From Microvirga sp. (lineage in GTDB: Bacteria > Pseudomonadota > Alphaproteobacteria > Rhizobiales > Beijerinckiaceae), in contig JAPSLB010000023.1 in the NCBI GenBank assembly GCA_031181145.1, forward strand, positions 1 through 64,000: DNA of 64,000 nucleotides, given 5' to 3'. A program made the position numbers and the translations under genes. Under the pieces are notes generated by a model that had not been told where the DNA came from, did not search any database, and saw nothing but the letters and a program-made list of their open reading frames with translations. Below are positions 63,423-64,000 of the stretch, piece by piece. The first letter of the stretch is position 1, and each line of letters opens with the position of its first letter.

Positions 63423-64000
63423 ATGAAACGCCTCGATGGCAAGGTGGCGCTGATCACTGGCGCCGGCTCCGGTTTCGGCTTGGGGATTGCGGAAACCTTC
63501 GCGCGCGAAGGAGCGAAGGTCGCCATTGTCGACATCAACGAATCCGCCGCCAGGGCGGCCGCGGGAGAGATCGGCGCCGCGGCCATCGGCCTGGCCGCCG
63601 ACGTGTCGAAGGCGGCCGACGTGAACGATGCGGTAGCCGCGACGCTCTCCGCCTTCGGCAAACTCGACATCGTGGTCAACAATGCGGGCATCAGCCACCG
63701 CAACCGGCCCATGCTGGAAGTGGAGGAAGACGAGTTCGACCGCGTCTTCGCCGTCAACGTCAAATCGATCTATCTCTTCGCCAAGGCGGCCGTTCCGCTG
63801 ATGCAGAGCCAAGGCGGCGGAGCCATCATCAACGTGGGCTCGACCGCGGGCCTGCGTCCGCGTCCCGGCCTCACCTGGTACAACAGCACCAAGGGCGCGG
63901 TGCACACCATGACCAAGTCCATGGCCGTGGAGCTCGCGCCTCACAAGATCCGCGTCTGTGCCCTGGCACCGGTCGCGGGCGAGACCCCACTGCTTGCCAC
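63423..64000 (+). CDS. SDR family oxidoreductase (partial)
   Basis: The first 192 codons of a short-chain dehydrogenase cut by the window edge. MKRLDGKVALITGAGSGFGL has the TGxxxGxG NAD(P) motif, with NNAG in DIVVNNAGISHRNRPMLEVE. The catalytic Ser is in INVGSTAGLRP and the Tyr-Lys pair in WYNSTKGAVHTMTKSMAVEL. AGGGGAAGAG precedes the ATG. The acidic residue after beta-2 (VDINES) favours NAD. It follows the aldehyde dehydrogenase by 34 bases and is likely in the same operon. Confidence 0.88.
   Translation, partial: MKRLDGKVALITGAGSGFGLGIAETFAREGAKVAIVDINESAARAAAGEIGAAAIGLAADVSKAADVNDAVAATLSAFGKLDIVVNNAGISHRNRPMLEVEEDEFDRVFAVNVKSIYLFAKAAVPLMQSQGGGAIINVGSTAGLRPRPGLTWYNSTKGAVHTMTKSMAVELAPHKIRVCALAPVAGETPLLA

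Noticed and set aside
1-64000. tRNA, rRNA, CRISPR, prophage, insertion sequences or toxin-antitoxin loci
   Set aside because: I looked for T-loop motifs, regularly spaced repeats, transposase or integrase motifs and small paired genes, and found none that I could support by eye. A covariance-model and repeat search would be decisive.

Overview
The window is a 64-kb piece of high-GC chromosome from an alphaproteobacterium, almost certainly of the order Hyphomicrobiales (Rhizobiales). The assignment rests on gene order and family types: fabD-fabG-acpP-fabF-mltG-yicC-gmk, rpoZ-rsh-pyrE, dapA-smpB, lptF-lptG-lptD-pdxA-rsmA, an Omp2-like porin with a conserved N-terminal Cys pair, and an HWE-type histidine kinase. 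A Methylobacteriaceae/Microvirga-like source is my guess from memory, not something the sequence proves. I see no rRNA, tRNA, CRISPR array, insertion sequence, integrase or phage gene.

Layout. 1-5,006: the start of a CoA-transferase subunit gene (cut by the window edge), an AsmA-like envelope protein, and potGHI-type polyamine ABC genes without a binding-protein gene. 5,167-13,828: two neighbouring tripartite-type efflux loci. The first is marR-MFS-hlyD with a promoter/palindrome upstream; the second is emrA-emrB, divergent from tetR, with a perfect palindrome across the emrAB promoter. A 61-residue disordered protein and a DUF2267 protein lie between them, and a Crp/Fnr regulator follows. 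14,090-20,081: an ABC-F ATPase, a lipoprotein, an S10 carboxypeptidase, holC and pepA. 20,271-26,937: lptFG-lptD-pdxA-rsmA, unusual in having no surA between lptD and pdxA. 26,934-33,701 (minus): the fatty-acid synthesis and cell-wall cluster, with a strong terminator between acpP and fabF. 34,117-38,258: rpoZ, the (p)ppGpp enzyme, a class-I glutamine amidotransferase-like hydrolase and pyrE. 38,499-43,375: a NYN/LabA protein, a GcvR-like ACT protein, smpB, dapA and a soluble lytic transglycosylase. 43,820-51,230: a major porin, then tyrosine catabolism (marR-maiA-hppD, plus fahA further on) interleaved with an orphan TRAP binding protein and an FG-GAP-like protein. 51,285-58,693: a DUF4142 lipoprotein, dodecin, an Old Yellow Enzyme, a secreted conserved protein, a Uup-type ABC-F protein and an HWE kinase. 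58,699-64,000: a coniferyl-aldehyde-type dehydrogenase, then a fused dipeptide/nickel-type ABC ATPase coupled to a second aldehyde dehydrogenase and an SDR that runs off the end.

Most of the window is core housekeeping DNA. Nothing in it amounts to a wholly unknown system. The points that repay a second look are local: the missing surA, three regulatory palindromes placed as operators, two convergent gene pairs that share one CTAG as both stop codons, the terminator inside the fab cluster, two copies of a short palindromic repeat, and several transport parts that lack their partners.
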